DNA of 64,000 bases. Source: Betaproteobacteria bacterium. Its GTDB lineage: Bacteria; Pseudomonadota; Gammaproteobacteria; Burkholderiales; Burkholderiaceae_C. Location: the NCBI GenBank assembly GCA_016704535.1, contig JADIZZ010000010.1, forward strand, positions 62,001 to 126,000, in the 5' to 3' direction. The notes below the pieces were generated by a model. That model did no database searches. It saw only the letters and a list, made by a program, of their open reading frames with translations, and was not told the origin of the DNA. This document shows positions 31,946-40,628 of this stretch, one piece after another. Numbering within the stretch: the stretch's first letter is position 1; the number at the start of each line of letters is the position of its first letter. A program made the position numbers and the translations under genes.

Positions 31946-34006
31946 ATGTCTACCCGTTTCCGACCCACGGCGTTGGCGCTCGCCTGCGCCGCGCTCTTGC
32001 CCCCAGCCCTTGCGCAGGACGCCAGCTCCGCCACGACCACGATCACCGTGCGCGGCCATTACGACAACCGCGTCGGCAGTTCCGACGCCGCCTCGCAGGG
32101 CGTCATCGAAGGCGAACTGCTGAAGAGCCGGCCCGCCCTGCGTCCGGGCGAGGTGCTGGAGTTCGTGCCCGGCCTTATCGTCACCCAGCACTCGGGCGAC
32201 GGCAAGGCCAACCAGTACTTCCTGCGTGGCTTCAACCTCGACCACGGCACCGACTTCGCCACCCGGGTGGACGGCCTGCCGGTGAACATGCCAACGCACG
32301 GCCATGGCCAGGGTTACACCGACCTCAACTTCCTGTTGCCCGAACTCGTGCAGCGCATCGACTACCGCAAAGGCCCCTACTTCGCCGGCAACGGCGACTT
32401 CGCTTCGGCCGGTTCGGCCGACGTCGTCTACCTCAAGGCGCTGGATGCTCCGCTGGCCCAGCTGACTCTGGGCGGCAACGGCTTCCGCCGCGGGGTGGCG
32501 GCGGGCTCGGCGGCCATCGGCGGCGGGATGACGCTGCTGGGCGCACTGGAACTGCAGCGCAACGATGGCCCCTGGACGGTGCCCGAGGGCCTGCACAAGC
32601 GCAACGCCGTGCTCAGCCTGAGCGGCGGCACGCGCGAGCGCGGCTTCAGCCTCAGCCTGGCCGATTACCACGCCCGCTGGACGGCCACCGACCAGGTGCC
32701 GCAGCGCCTGATCGATGCCGACCGCGCCGACGGCACGCCCTTCGACCGCTTCGACAGCCTGGACCCGAGCGCCGGCGGCACCACCGCCCGCAGCAGCCTG
32801 TCGGGCGAGTGGCACGACGACGGCGAGCACGGCCGCACCAAGGCCAGCGCCTACCTCATCCGCTACCGGCTGGACCTGAACTCGAACTTCACCTATGCGC
32901 TGGAACGCCCGACCGACGGTGACCAGTTCAAGCAGGACGACCGCCGCACCGTCTGGGGTGCCGATGCCAGCCGCAGCTTCAGCCACACGTTGGCCACGCT
33001 GGATGCACGCAGCGAGCTGGGTGTCTCGCTGCGCCAGGACCGCCTGCAGGTCGGGCTCTTCGACACCGTGGCGCGCCAGGTCACGACCACCGTGCGCGAC
33101 GATCGCGCCCGCACGACGATGCTGGGTGTCTACGGCCAGAGCGCGCTGCAACTGGCGCCGCGGCTGCGTGCGGTGCTGGGCCTGCGCGTGGACCACGTGC
33201 GCCACCAGGTGTGGCCGCTGGACGGTGCCGACAACGGCGGCCGCGCCAGCGCCAGCCAGGCTTCGCCCAAGCTGAGCCTGGTGGCCGGCCCGTGGGCGAA
33301 GACCGAGTTCTTCTTCAACGCCGGCCGCGGCATGCACAGCAACGACGCGCGCGGCACCACGGCCCGCACCGACCCGCGCAGCGGCGACCCGGTCGATCGC
33401 GTGCCGCCGCTGGTGGCCTCGCGCGGTTTCGAGTTCGGCGCGCGTACCGAGGCGCTGCCGGGCCTGCAGAGCTCGCTGGCGCTGTGGACCTTGAATTTCG
33501 ACTCCGAACTCGTCTACGTCGGCGACGCCGGCGCCACCGAGGCCAGCGGGGCCTCGAAGCGCCACGGTGTCGAGTTCAACAACCGCTATGTGCCGCTGCC
33601 CTGGCTGCTGTTCGATGCCGACCTTGCCTGGACCCACGCGCGTTTTGCCAACGGCGACCGCATCCCCAATGCCATCGACCGCGTGGCCAGCGTTGCCGCC
33701 ACCGTGCGCGACCTGAACGGCTGGTCGGCCAGCCTGCAGTGGCGCTACCTCGGCCCGGGGGCGCTGGTGGAGGACAACAGCGTGCGTTCGCGGGCCTCGC
33801 TGACGACCAACCTGCGCCTGGGCTGGCGCCCGCACCCGCGCCTGGAGGCGACGCTCGATGTCTTCAACCTGCTAGACCGGCAGGTCGACGACATCCAGTA
33901 TTTCTACGCGTCGCAATTGCCCGGTGAAGCCGTGGCCGTGGACGACCGGCATGTGCACCCGGCCGAACCACGCAGCGTGCGGGTGACGCTGCAGATGCGT
34001 TTCTGA
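31946..34006 (+). CDS. TonB-dependent outer-membrane receptor
   Basis: This 686-residue receptor has a signal peptide ending LPPALAQ and a plug domain. Plug features include GEVLEFVPGLIVTQHSGDGK, FLRGFNLDHGTDFATRVDG and the His-containing PTHGHGQGYTDLNFLLPEL. A 22-strand-type barrel follows and ends in the outer-membrane signature VTLQMRF with terminal Phe. A CAGGAG ribosome site precedes the ATG. The substrate is unknown; the His-rich neighbour suggests a divalent metal or metal complex. Confidence 0.92.
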   Translation: MSTRFRPTALALACAALLPPALAQDASSATTTITVRGHYDNRVGSSDAASQGVIEGELLKSRPALRPGEVLEFVPGLIVTQHSGDGKANQYFLRGFNLDHGTDFATRVDGLPVNMPTHGHGQGYTDLNFLLPELVQRIDYRKGPYFAGNGDFASAGSADVVYLKALDAPLAQLTLGGNGFRRGVAAGSAAIGGGMTLLGALELQRNDGPWTVPEGLHKRNAVLSLSGGTRERGFSLSLADYHARWTATDQVPQRLIDADRADGTPFDRFDSLDPSAGGTTARSSLSGEWHDDGEHGRTKASAYLIRYRLDLNSNFTYALERPTDGDQFKQDDRRTVWGADASRSFSHTLATLDARSELGVSLRQDRLQVGLFDTVARQVTTTVRDDRARTTMLGVYGQSALQLAPRLRAVLGLRVDHVRHQVWPLDGADNGGRASASQASPKLSLVAGPWAKTEFFFNAGRGMHSNDARGTTARTDPRSGDPVDRVPPLVASRGFEFGARTEALPGLQSSLALWTLNFDSELVYVGDAGATEASGASKRHGVEFNNRYVPLPWLLFDADLAWTHARFANGDRIPNAIDRVASVAATVRDLNGWSASLQWRYLGPGALVEDNSVRSRASLTTNLRLGWRPHPRLEATLDVFNLLDRQVDDIQYFYASQLPGEAVAVDDRHVHPAEPRSVRVTLQMRF

Positions 34007-34064
34007 GCCCCAGGGCACCGCGGAGGCAGCGGCCCGCTGATGTGGGGTGCGGCCAGCCACGCTC

Positions 34065-34610
34065 CTACAGCCGCCCTGCGGCCTTGAAGCGGAACGCGCG
34101 TACCAGCAGGCGGGTCGGAAAGGTGGCAATGGCGTCGTCGTAGGGCGCGGCAACCTCGTTGAAGAGCTGGCGCGCGAAGCGCAGGCGCTGGCTGGCTTCG
34201 TTCCACACCTGCACCTGGCTGGCCACCGCGCCTGGCTGGCGCAGTTCGATCTGCTGCTCGAGCAGAGCAAACACGCGGCTGGCGGCTGCCGACAAGGCGG
34301 CCTCGGCCGCCACCCACGCCACGGCGTGCGCCGCCACCACGGGCTTGGCACCCAGCGCACTGGCCGCGCGCGCCGCCTCGGCCAGCGCGGCCTGCCAGGC
34401 GTCCAGCGCACCCTGCTCCGCGGCCAGCGGTTCACGCAGTGCCGCCTGCAGTGCGTCGGCGGCGGCGCTGCGCTGGCGCAAGGCGTCGTCGACCTTGGCC
34501 CACGCGCCGGCGATGGCGCTGCGCAGTTGCACCAGCCGGTTGTAGGCGCCCACCGCCCAGAACATCAGCACTGCGGCAAGCGCCAGCAGGCCGATCTGCT
34601 CTGCGCTCAT
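34065..34610 (-). CDS. LemA family protein
   Basis: This 181-residue protein has an N-terminal membrane anchor (IGLLALAAVLMFWAVGAYN) and a long helical cytoplasmic or periplasmic domain. Typical LemA features are YNRLVQLRSAIAGAWAKVDD and the C-terminal FARQLFNEVAAPYDDAIATFP. LemA proteins are widespread and poorly understood, often linked to stress or membrane remodelling. The gene is 28 bp downstream of proA on the same strand. Confidence 0.88.
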   Translation of the reverse strand: MSAEQIGLLALAAVLMFWAVGAYNRLVQLRSAIAGAWAKVDDALRQRSAAADALQAALREPLAAEQGALDAWQAALAEAARAASALGAKPVVAAHAVAWVAAEAALSAAASRVFALLEQQIELRQPGAVASQVQVWNEASQRLRFARQLFNEVAAPYDDAIATFPTRLLVRAFRFKAAGRL

Positions 34611-34638
34611 CGGTCGACCCCGCTCACGGCTCGAACGC

Positions 34639-35937
34639 TCATCCGCGCACTTCGCCCTGACCCAGCACCAGCCACTTCAGCGAGGTCAGCCCTTCCAGCC
34701 CCACCGGACCGCGGGCGTGGAACTTGTCGGTGCTGATGCCGATTTCCGCGCCCAGGCCGTACTCGAAGCCGTCGGCGAAACGCGTGCTGGCATTGACCAT
34801 CACGCTGGCGGAGTCGACCTCGCGCAGGAAGCGCATCGCGTTGGGGTGGTTCGTCGTGAGGATGGCGTCGGTGTGATGCGAACCGTAGCGGTTGACGTGC
34901 GCGATGGCCTCGTCCAGGCTGTCCACCACCTTGATGCTGATGATGGGCGCCAGGTACTCGGTGGACCAATCTTCTTCGGTGGCGCGCAGCACCTTGGTGC
35001 GCGGCCCCAGCAGCGCCGCGGCACGCGCGCAGCAGCGCATCTCCACGCCCTTGGCGACGAAGACGTCGCCGATGCGCGGCAGGAACGCGGGGGCCTGCGC
35101 GGCGTGCACGAGCAGGCTCTCGGCGGCGTTGCAGGGGCTGTACTTCTGCGTCTTGGCGTTGTCGGTGACCTTCACCGCGAGATCGAGATCGACCTCGGCG
35201 TCGACGACGACGTGGCAGTTGCCGTCCAGGTGCTTGATGACGGGCACCCTCGCCTCGGCGCTGATGCGCTCGATCAGCCCTTTGCCGCCGCGCGGGATGA
35301 TCACGTCGACGTACTCGGGCATGGCGATCAGCCGGCCCACCGCGGCGCGGTCGGTCGTGGGCACCAGCTGCACCGCGGTGGGCGGCAGGCCGGCCTCGGC
35401 CAGCGCCTGTTTCACCAGGTGGGCCAGCGCCAGGTTCGAGTGCAACGCCTCGCTGCCGCCGCGCAGGATGGCCGCGTTGCCGCTCTTGATGGCCAGCGAC
35501 GCAGCTTCGATGGTGACGTTGGGTCGGCTCTCGTAGACCATGCCGAAGACACCCAGCGGCACGCGCATCTGGCCCACGCTGATGCCGCTGGGGCGACGTT
35601 TCACGCCGATGATCTCGCCGACGGGATCGGGCATCGCGGCGAGCTGTTCGCAGCCCTCGGCCACGGTCGCGATGACCCCGGGGGTGAGTTTCAGGCGGTC
35701 GACCATCGGCTCGGCCAGGCCGGCGGCGCGGGCAGCCTGCAAGTCTTGCGCGTTGGCCTGCTGCAGCGCGACGCCGGCTTCACGCAGCCGACGTGCCAGC
35801 GCCAGCAAGGCGGCGTTCTTGGTGGCGGTGGGCGCGGCCGCCATCACGGTGGCTGCGGCACGCGCAGCTTCACCCATGAGGGCCATCAACGCGGGGATGT
35901 CGGTGGCTGCAGCGGTGGGGGCGGCGGTGGTGTCCAT
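34639..35937 (-). CDS. proA: Glutamate-5-semialdehyde dehydrogenase (gamma-glutamyl phosphate reductase)
   Basis: This 432-residue cytoplasmic enzyme of proline synthesis reduces gamma-glutamyl phosphate with NADPH. The aldehyde-dehydrogenase-like fold shows GVFGMVYESRPNVTIEAA, the nucleotide-site IPRGGKGLI and the catalytic-Cys region KYSPCNAAESLLVH. ASTRFADGFEYGLGAEIGIS and ARGPVGLEGLTS are near the end. ATG 35937 opens a short low-complexity N-terminal extension. proB is not in the window. Confidence 0.95.
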   Translation of the reverse strand: MDTTAAPTAAATDIPALMALMGEAARAAATVMAAAPTATKNAALLALARRLREAGVALQQANAQDLQAARAAGLAEPMVDRLKLTPGVIATVAEGCEQLAAMPDPVGEIIGVKRRPSGISVGQMRVPLGVFGMVYESRPNVTIEAASLAIKSGNAAILRGGSEALHSNLALAHLVKQALAEAGLPPTAVQLVPTTDRAAVGRLIAMPEYVDVIIPRGGKGLIERISAEARVPVIKHLDGNCHVVVDAEVDLDLAVKVTDNAKTQKYSPCNAAESLLVHAAQAPAFLPRIGDVFVAKGVEMRCCARAAALLGPRTKVLRATEEDWSTEYLAPIISIKVVDSLDEAIAHVNRYGSHHTDAILTTNHPNAMRFLREVDSASVMVNASTRFADGFEYGLGAEIGISTDKFHARGPVGLEGLTSLKWLVLGQGEVRG

Positions 35938-35968
35938 GTCCGCTCGATTGTCGCCAATCGGCGCCAGA

Positions 35969-37006
35969 CTAGGGCGCCACCACGCGCAGCACCGCGATCC
36001 AGAAGGAGGCCGTGAAGGCAAACGCCACCGTCGACAGCACGATGGCCGCAGTGGTCTCTGCCTGCAGTGACGCGTAGCGCTGCGCGAAGATCAGCGCGTT
36101 GCTGCCCGCGGGCAGCGCGGCCATCATGACCACCACGGCTAGCGGCAGCCCTGCCAGGCCGAAGCCGATGTGGGCAACGGCCAGCACCACGGCGGGCAGC
36201 AGCAGCAGTTTCACCACGATCGAGCCCAGCGCGCCCCTCACTTGCCCGCGCACGCCGTAAGCGGCCAGCGTGACACCAATCAGCACCAGGCACACCGGCA
36301 CCACGGCGGTGGCCAGCGTGGCCAGGCTCTCGTCGACCACCGGGTGCAGTCTCAGGCCGGTGAGGTTCCAGGCCAGCCCAGCCAGCACCGGCAGCACGAC
36401 AGGGTGCACCAGCGTGTTGCGCGCGGTCAGCCCCAGCGTGCGCCAGAGCGCGGGCGCCTGGGCATGGCGCGTGGGGTCACGCGCCAGATCCAGTTCGACC
36501 AGCACCGTCAGCACCGTCAGCAGCACCAGCGCGTGCAGGCTGACGAGCGCGATGTGGATGGCCAGGCCTTCTTCGCCGAACAGCGCCGCTGCGAAAGGGA
36601 TGCCCACTTGCACCGAGTTGCCGAAGCTGGCGGTGATGGCGCGCACCGCGGGTGCGGCCGTGCCGTCCCGCACCGCACGACGACGTTGCCAAAGGTAGAC
36701 CGCCAGCAGCACCACGACGACCGGCACGAAGAAGCCAAAGAGCGTGCGCCAGGGCATGTGCGCCAGGTCCAGCCGCGCCGTGGTGCGGAAGAGCAGGGCT
36801 GGCACGAAGATGAAGAAGGCCAGGTTGCCGAGTACACGCGCCGGGTCGGCGTCGAGCGCGGCCGGCAGGGCCGGATCGGGCTGCGGTGGCTCCAGGTCGG
36901 CGGGGCGCGTGTGCAGCCGGCCCAGCCAGCCCTGTCGCCCGGCCAACCAGCCCAAGGCGACGGTAAAGAACATGGCCAGCAGCTTGGCCAGCACGGCAGC
37001 GGTCAT
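35969..37006 (-). CDS. AEC (auxin efflux carrier) family transporter
   Basis: This 345-residue inner-membrane protein has about ten hydrophobic segments in two halves. Typical features are the early NLAFFIFVPALLFRTTARL, ASFGNSVQVGIPFAAALFGEE in the middle and MMAALPAGSNALIFAQRY near the end. Bacterial members export organic acids such as malate or malonate. An unusual acidic/Pro-rich loop follows the first span (about residues 35-55). It lies 31 bp upstream of proA on the same strand. Confidence 0.9.
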   Translation of the reverse strand: MTAAVLAKLLAMFFTVALGWLAGRQGWLGRLHTRPADLEPPQPDPALPAALDADPARVLGNLAFFIFVPALLFRTTARLDLAHMPWRTLFGFFVPVVVVLLAVYLWQRRRAVRDGTAAPAVRAITASFGNSVQVGIPFAAALFGEEGLAIHIALVSLHALVLLTVLTVLVELDLARDPTRHAQAPALWRTLGLTARNTLVHPVVLPVLAGLAWNLTGLRLHPVVDESLATLATAVVPVCLVLIGVTLAAYGVRGQVRGALGSIVVKLLLLPAVVLAVAHIGFGLAGLPLAVVVMMAALPAGSNALIFAQRYASLQAETTAAIVLSTVAFAFTASFWIAVLRVVAP

Positions 37007-37058
37007 GATGTCGGGCTTCCGGAGCGGGGCCTGGGGCCGGCGGCGCGCGCTGCGTGTG

Positions 37059-37349
37059 TCACTGCGCTGCCAGCACCGTGGCCAGCCAGCGCGCCACCGT
37101 GTCTGGTGCGGCGGCTATGGCCAGCTGCTTGCGCCGCGCCGTATCGCCGCGCAGCAGCTGCACGCCACGCCGGGGCAGGCCCAGCTCGACTGCCAGCCAG
37201 GCCACCAGCGCGTCGTTGGCCTTGCCGTCCACCGGCGGCGCATGCAGGCGCACACGCAGGCAACCGTCGTGCAGGCCGTCGGCCTGGGTGCGCGGGGCGT
37301 TCGGCGTCACGGCCACGCGCAGCAAGCTGCCGCTGCCGTGGCTGTTCAA
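37059..37349 (-). CDS. DUF167 (YggU-like) protein
   Basis: This small protein of about 96 residues has the DUF167 core LLRVAVTPNAPRTQADGLHD, LRVRLHAPPVDGKANDALVAWLA and LGLPRRGVQLLRGDTARRK. The function is unknown, although the fold is conserved from bacteria to eukaryotes. No ATG is available; a TTG at 37349 is used, and a start nearer the topB stop is possible because similarity seems to extend upstream (DDASWPCL). It follows topB on the same strand. Confidence 0.82.
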   Translation of the reverse strand: MNSHGSGSLLRVAVTPNAPRTQADGLHDGCLRVRLHAPPVDGKANDALVAWLAVELGLPRRGVQLLRGDTARRKQLAIAAAPDTVARWLATVLAAQ

Positions 37350-37393
37350 GCAAGGCCAGGAAGCGTCGTCCAGGGTGGGCTCCGCGCCTGGCC

Positions 37394-40027
37394 TCAGGCC
37401 GAGGCCTTCTTGGCGGCCGCCTTCTTGGCCGCTGCCCCAGCGGTCTTCGCTCCCGGCTTGGGGGGGAACTTCGACGCACGCGGCTCGAACTCGAAGCTCA
37501 CCTTGCCTTCCTTCGGGTCCCAGGCCAGGAAGGCCTTGAACTTGCGCCGCGTCTTGTTGCTGACGAAGTTCTCCAGCAGGCTGGTCTTGCCGGTGGCCAG
37601 CAGCTTGGTCACCTCTTCGTGCGGCACGGGCTGCTGCAGGATGATCTTGCCGGTCTTGAAGTCGCAGGTGACGTGGGCGCCCACCGCGTGTTCGCAGACG
37701 TAGTTGCTGCCGTGCTCGAAGACCTTGCCCTTGCACTTGGGGCAGTGGCCCAGGCTGGCCTGGGCCGAGAAGTCGACCGGCTCGCCGTCGCCTTCGGCGT
37801 TCTTGGCGTCGTCGCCGAAGTCGAACTCCAGCTTCCAGTTGGTGATCTCCTCGTCGTAGGCCAGCTTGATCTCGGCCGTGAAGGGCCAGCCCGCCTTGCT
37901 GCGGAAGCCTTCCAGAGGTCCGATCTGCTTGTCGCGGATCAGGCCTTCGGCCTCGGCCGTCTCGAAGGCGCGGCCGGCCGGGATCTTGGTGATGGAAAAG
38001 CCGCAGCCTTCCTCGTCTCCGGTCTGGCCCGCGCAGGCGAAGCGGCGGTAGTTCTCCTTCACCACACCGCCGCAGTTGGGACAGGGCACCGCGAGCGTGG
38101 CGTAGTCGCCCGGAATGGTGTCGCGGTCGTACTCCTTGGCCTTCCTGACGATGCGCTCGGCCATCTTTGCGATCTCGGCCATGAAGGCGTCGCGCGAAAG
38201 TCGGCCGTGTTCCATCTCGGCCAGCTGGTACTCCCAGTTGCCGGTGAGGTCGGGGCGCGTCAGGTCTTCGATCGCCAGGCCGCGCAGCAGCGTCATCAGC
38301 TGGAAGGCCTTGGCCGTGGGCACCAGTTCGCGGCCGTCGCGCAGCATGTACTTCTCGGCGATCAGGCCCTCGATGGTCTGCGCGCGCGTGGCTGGCGTGC
38401 CCAGGCCCTTTTCCTTCATCGCGTCGCGCAGCTCCTCGTCCTCGATGAGCTTGCCTGCACCTTCCATCGCGCTCAGCAGCGTGGCTTCGGTGTAGCGCGC
38501 GGGCGGCTTGGTCTTCAGCGCGTTGACGTCGACGTGCTCGACGCGCACCTGCTCGCCAGGGGCCACGGCCACGAGGTTGGCATCGTCGTCCTGCGCCTCC
38601 TTGCCGTAGACGGCCAGCCAGCCGGCGTTCACCAGCACCTTGCCGTTGGTCTGGAAGATGTATTCCTGGCCCGCGTGCTGCACCTTGCTGTGGCGCGTGG
38701 TGACCATGAACTCGGCCGACGGGTAGAACACCGCCAGGAAACGCTTGACCACCAGGTCGTAGAGCTTGAGCTCGATGTCGGTCAGGCTCTTTGGTGCCTG
38801 CAGCGTGGGGATGATGGCGAAGTGGTCCGACACTTTGGTGTTGTCGAACACACGCTTGGTGGGCTTCACGTAGCCTTCTTTCAGGCCCTTCTTCGCATGC
38901 GTGCTCAACTCGCGCAGCGGGCCCGGCAGGTCTTCCTTGGCCAGCATCGTGAAGGTGTCCTTCACCGTGGCCAGGTAGTCCTCGGGCAGGGCGCGCGAGT
39001 CCGTGCGTGGATAGGTCAGCACCTTGTGCTTTTCGTACAGCGCCTGCGCCAGGCTCAGCGTGGTCTTGGCGCTGAAGCCGAAGCGCGAGTTGGCCTCGCG
39101 CTGCAGGGTCGTCAGGTCGTAGAGCAGGGGTGACGCCTGCGTGCTGGGCTTGGCCTCGTCGGTGACGAGCGCCGGCAGGCCGCGCACCGCAGCGGCGATG
39201 GCTTCGGCGTCGGCGGCGTTCCACAGGCGGTCGGCGCGCGCTTCGGCGTCGTCGGCATTCTTCTTGTACTTGGGGTCGAACCACTTGCCCTCGTACTGAC
39301 CGGCCACGGCGTCGAAGGTGGCCTTCACTTCCCAGTAGGCTCGCGAGACATGCTTGCGGATCTTTTCTTCGCGTTCCACGACGATGGATAGCGTGGGCGT
39401 CTGCACGCGGCCCACGGTGGTGAGGAAGAACCCGCCGTCGCGGCTGTTGAAGGCCGTCATCGCGCGCGTGCCGTTGATGCCCACCAGCCAGTCGGCCTCG
39501 CTGCGGCTGCGCGCGGCGTCGGCCAGGCCCTGCATCTGCGCGTCGCTGCGCAGCTGTGCGAAGCCGTCGCGTATGGCCTGCGGCGTCATGCTCTGCAGCC
39601 ACAGGCGCTGGATCGGCTTCGCCGCGGTGGTCGGCTTCTTTTCGCTGTCGGCCGCGTACTGCACGATGAGCCGGAAGATCAGCTCACCCTCGCGCCCTGC
39701 GTCGCAGGCGTTGACGATGGCCGTCACGTCCTTGCGCTTGACCAGCTTGACGACGGCGTTCAGCCGTGACTTGGCCTTGTCGATGGGTGCCAGGTCGAAG
39801 TGCGGCGGCACCACGGGCAGGTTGGCGAAGCTCCACTTGCCGCGCTTGACGTCGTATTCCTCAGGGGCCTTGATCTCTACCAGGTGCCCCACTGCAGAGG
39901 TGACGACGTAGCGATCGTTCTCGAAGTGATCAGCGAGTTTTTCGAACTTGCCTGCCACGGGGGTGAGTGCGCGCACGATGTCCTGCGCCACGCTGGGCTT
40001 CTCGGCAATGATGATGGTTTTGCTCAT
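37394..40027 (-). CDS. topB: DNA topoisomerase III
   Basis: This 877-residue type IA topoisomerase relaxes and decatenates DNA. The N-terminal TOPRIM domain has IIIAEKPSVAQD and DAGREGELI. The active-site tyrosine is in KVLTYPRTDSRALPEDY. The C-terminal part has two cysteine-rich zinc ribbons (CPNCGG...CAGQTG and CPKCKG...CEHAVG) and a Topo-C repeat. A Lys/Ala-rich tail (AAAKKAAAKKASA) ends the protein. ATG 40027 starts MSKTIII. It is divergent from the SET-domain gene. Confidence 0.95.
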   Translation of the reverse strand: MSKTIIIAEKPSVAQDIVRALTPVAGKFEKLADHFENDRYVVTSAVGHLVEIKAPEEYDVKRGKWSFANLPVVPPHFDLAPIDKAKSRLNAVVKLVKRKDVTAIVNACDAGREGELIFRLIVQYAADSEKKPTTAAKPIQRLWLQSMTPQAIRDGFAQLRSDAQMQGLADAARSRSEADWLVGINGTRAMTAFNSRDGGFFLTTVGRVQTPTLSIVVEREEKIRKHVSRAYWEVKATFDAVAGQYEGKWFDPKYKKNADDAEARADRLWNAADAEAIAAAVRGLPALVTDEAKPSTQASPLLYDLTTLQREANSRFGFSAKTTLSLAQALYEKHKVLTYPRTDSRALPEDYLATVKDTFTMLAKEDLPGPLRELSTHAKKGLKEGYVKPTKRVFDNTKVSDHFAIIPTLQAPKSLTDIELKLYDLVVKRFLAVFYPSAEFMVTTRHSKVQHAGQEYIFQTNGKVLVNAGWLAVYGKEAQDDDANLVAVAPGEQVRVEHVDVNALKTKPPARYTEATLLSAMEGAGKLIEDEELRDAMKEKGLGTPATRAQTIEGLIAEKYMLRDGRELVPTAKAFQLMTLLRGLAIEDLTRPDLTGNWEYQLAEMEHGRLSRDAFMAEIAKMAERIVRKAKEYDRDTIPGDYATLAVPCPNCGGVVKENYRRFACAGQTGDEEGCGFSITKIPAGRAFETAEAEGLIRDKQIGPLEGFRSKAGWPFTAEIKLAYDEEITNWKLEFDFGDDAKNAEGDGEPVDFSAQASLGHCPKCKGKVFEHGSNYVCEHAVGAHVTCDFKTGKIILQQPVPHEEVTKLLATGKTSLLENFVSNKTRRKFKAFLAWDPKEGKVSFEFEPRASKFPPKPGAKTAGAAAKKAAAKKASA

Positions 40028-40101
40028 GGTTCCCTGGGAATCTAACCGGCGGCGGGCATGTGGGCGGCCTTGCCTACAATGCCAGCGTTCTCGCGCGCAC
40101 C

Positions 40102-40117
40102 CGCATGTGCACATGCG
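40102..40117. promoter_or_regulatory. Perfect 16-bp palindrome between topB and the SET gene
   Basis: CGCATGTGCACATGCG is perfectly symmetric and flanked by alternating CG/GC runs. It lies in the divergent intergenic gap, 75 bp from the topB start and 19 bp from the SET gene start. It could be an operator for either gene. Confidence 0.5.
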
Positions 40118-40135
40118 CGCGCTCGTACGATTTCA

Positions 40136-40624
40136 ATGTACCCAATGCGCAAGACCCCGCAAGCCGTCACGAAAGACACCCGCCGCATCCAGGTTCGCAA
40201 GAGTGGCGTGCATGGCAAGGGTGTGTTCGCGCTGAAGGCCATCGCCAAGGGTGAGCGGATCATCGAATACAGGGGTGAGGTCATAGCCTGGCCCGAGGCG
40301 CTGCGCCGCCACCCGCACGACCCGGCCGACCCCAACCACACCTTCTACTTCAGCCTCGACGACGGCACGCACGTCATCGACGCGAAGGTGGGCGGCAACG
40401 CAGCGCGCTGGATCAACCATGCCTGCGACCCCAACTGCCAGGCCGAAGAGAGTGAAGGCCGCGTCTTCATCAAGGCGCTGCGCCGGCTGAAACCCGGCGA
40501 GGAGCTCTTCTACGACTACGGCCTCGTCATCGACGAGCGCTACACGCCGAAGCTGAAGAGGGAATACGCCTGCCGTTGCGGCAGCCCACTGTGCCGCGGT
40601 ACGATGCTGGCCCCGAAGCGTTGA
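40136..40624 (+). CDS. SET-domain protein (putative lysine methyltransferase)
   Basis: This 162-residue protein is little more than a SET domain. KSGVHGKGVFALKAIAKGERI and IEYRGEVI mark the N-terminal part, NHACDPNCQ the SAM-binding pseudoknot, and GEELFYDYG the catalytic Tyr. A post-SET cysteine cluster CRCGSPLCRG ends it. SET enzymes methylate protein lysines with SAM. In bacteria the targets are mostly unknown and may be nucleoid or ribosomal proteins. A second ATG nine bases downstream is an alternative start. It is followed by birA after 4 bp. Confidence 0.9.
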   Translation: MYPMRKTPQAVTKDTRRIQVRKSGVHGKGVFALKAIAKGERIIEYRGEVIAWPEALRRHPHDPADPNHTFYFSLDDGTHVIDAKVGGNAARWINHACDPNCQAEESEGRVFIKALRRLKPGEELFYDYGLVIDERYTPKLKREYACRCGSPLCRGTMLAPKR

Positions 40625-40628
40625 TGCC

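Noticed and set aside
36170..39133. Very long open frame (987 codons) on the plus strand opposite topB and the AEC gene
   Set aside because: It is a codon-bias shadow of the two genes on the other strand. It has no domain and is extreme in Arg, Gln and His.
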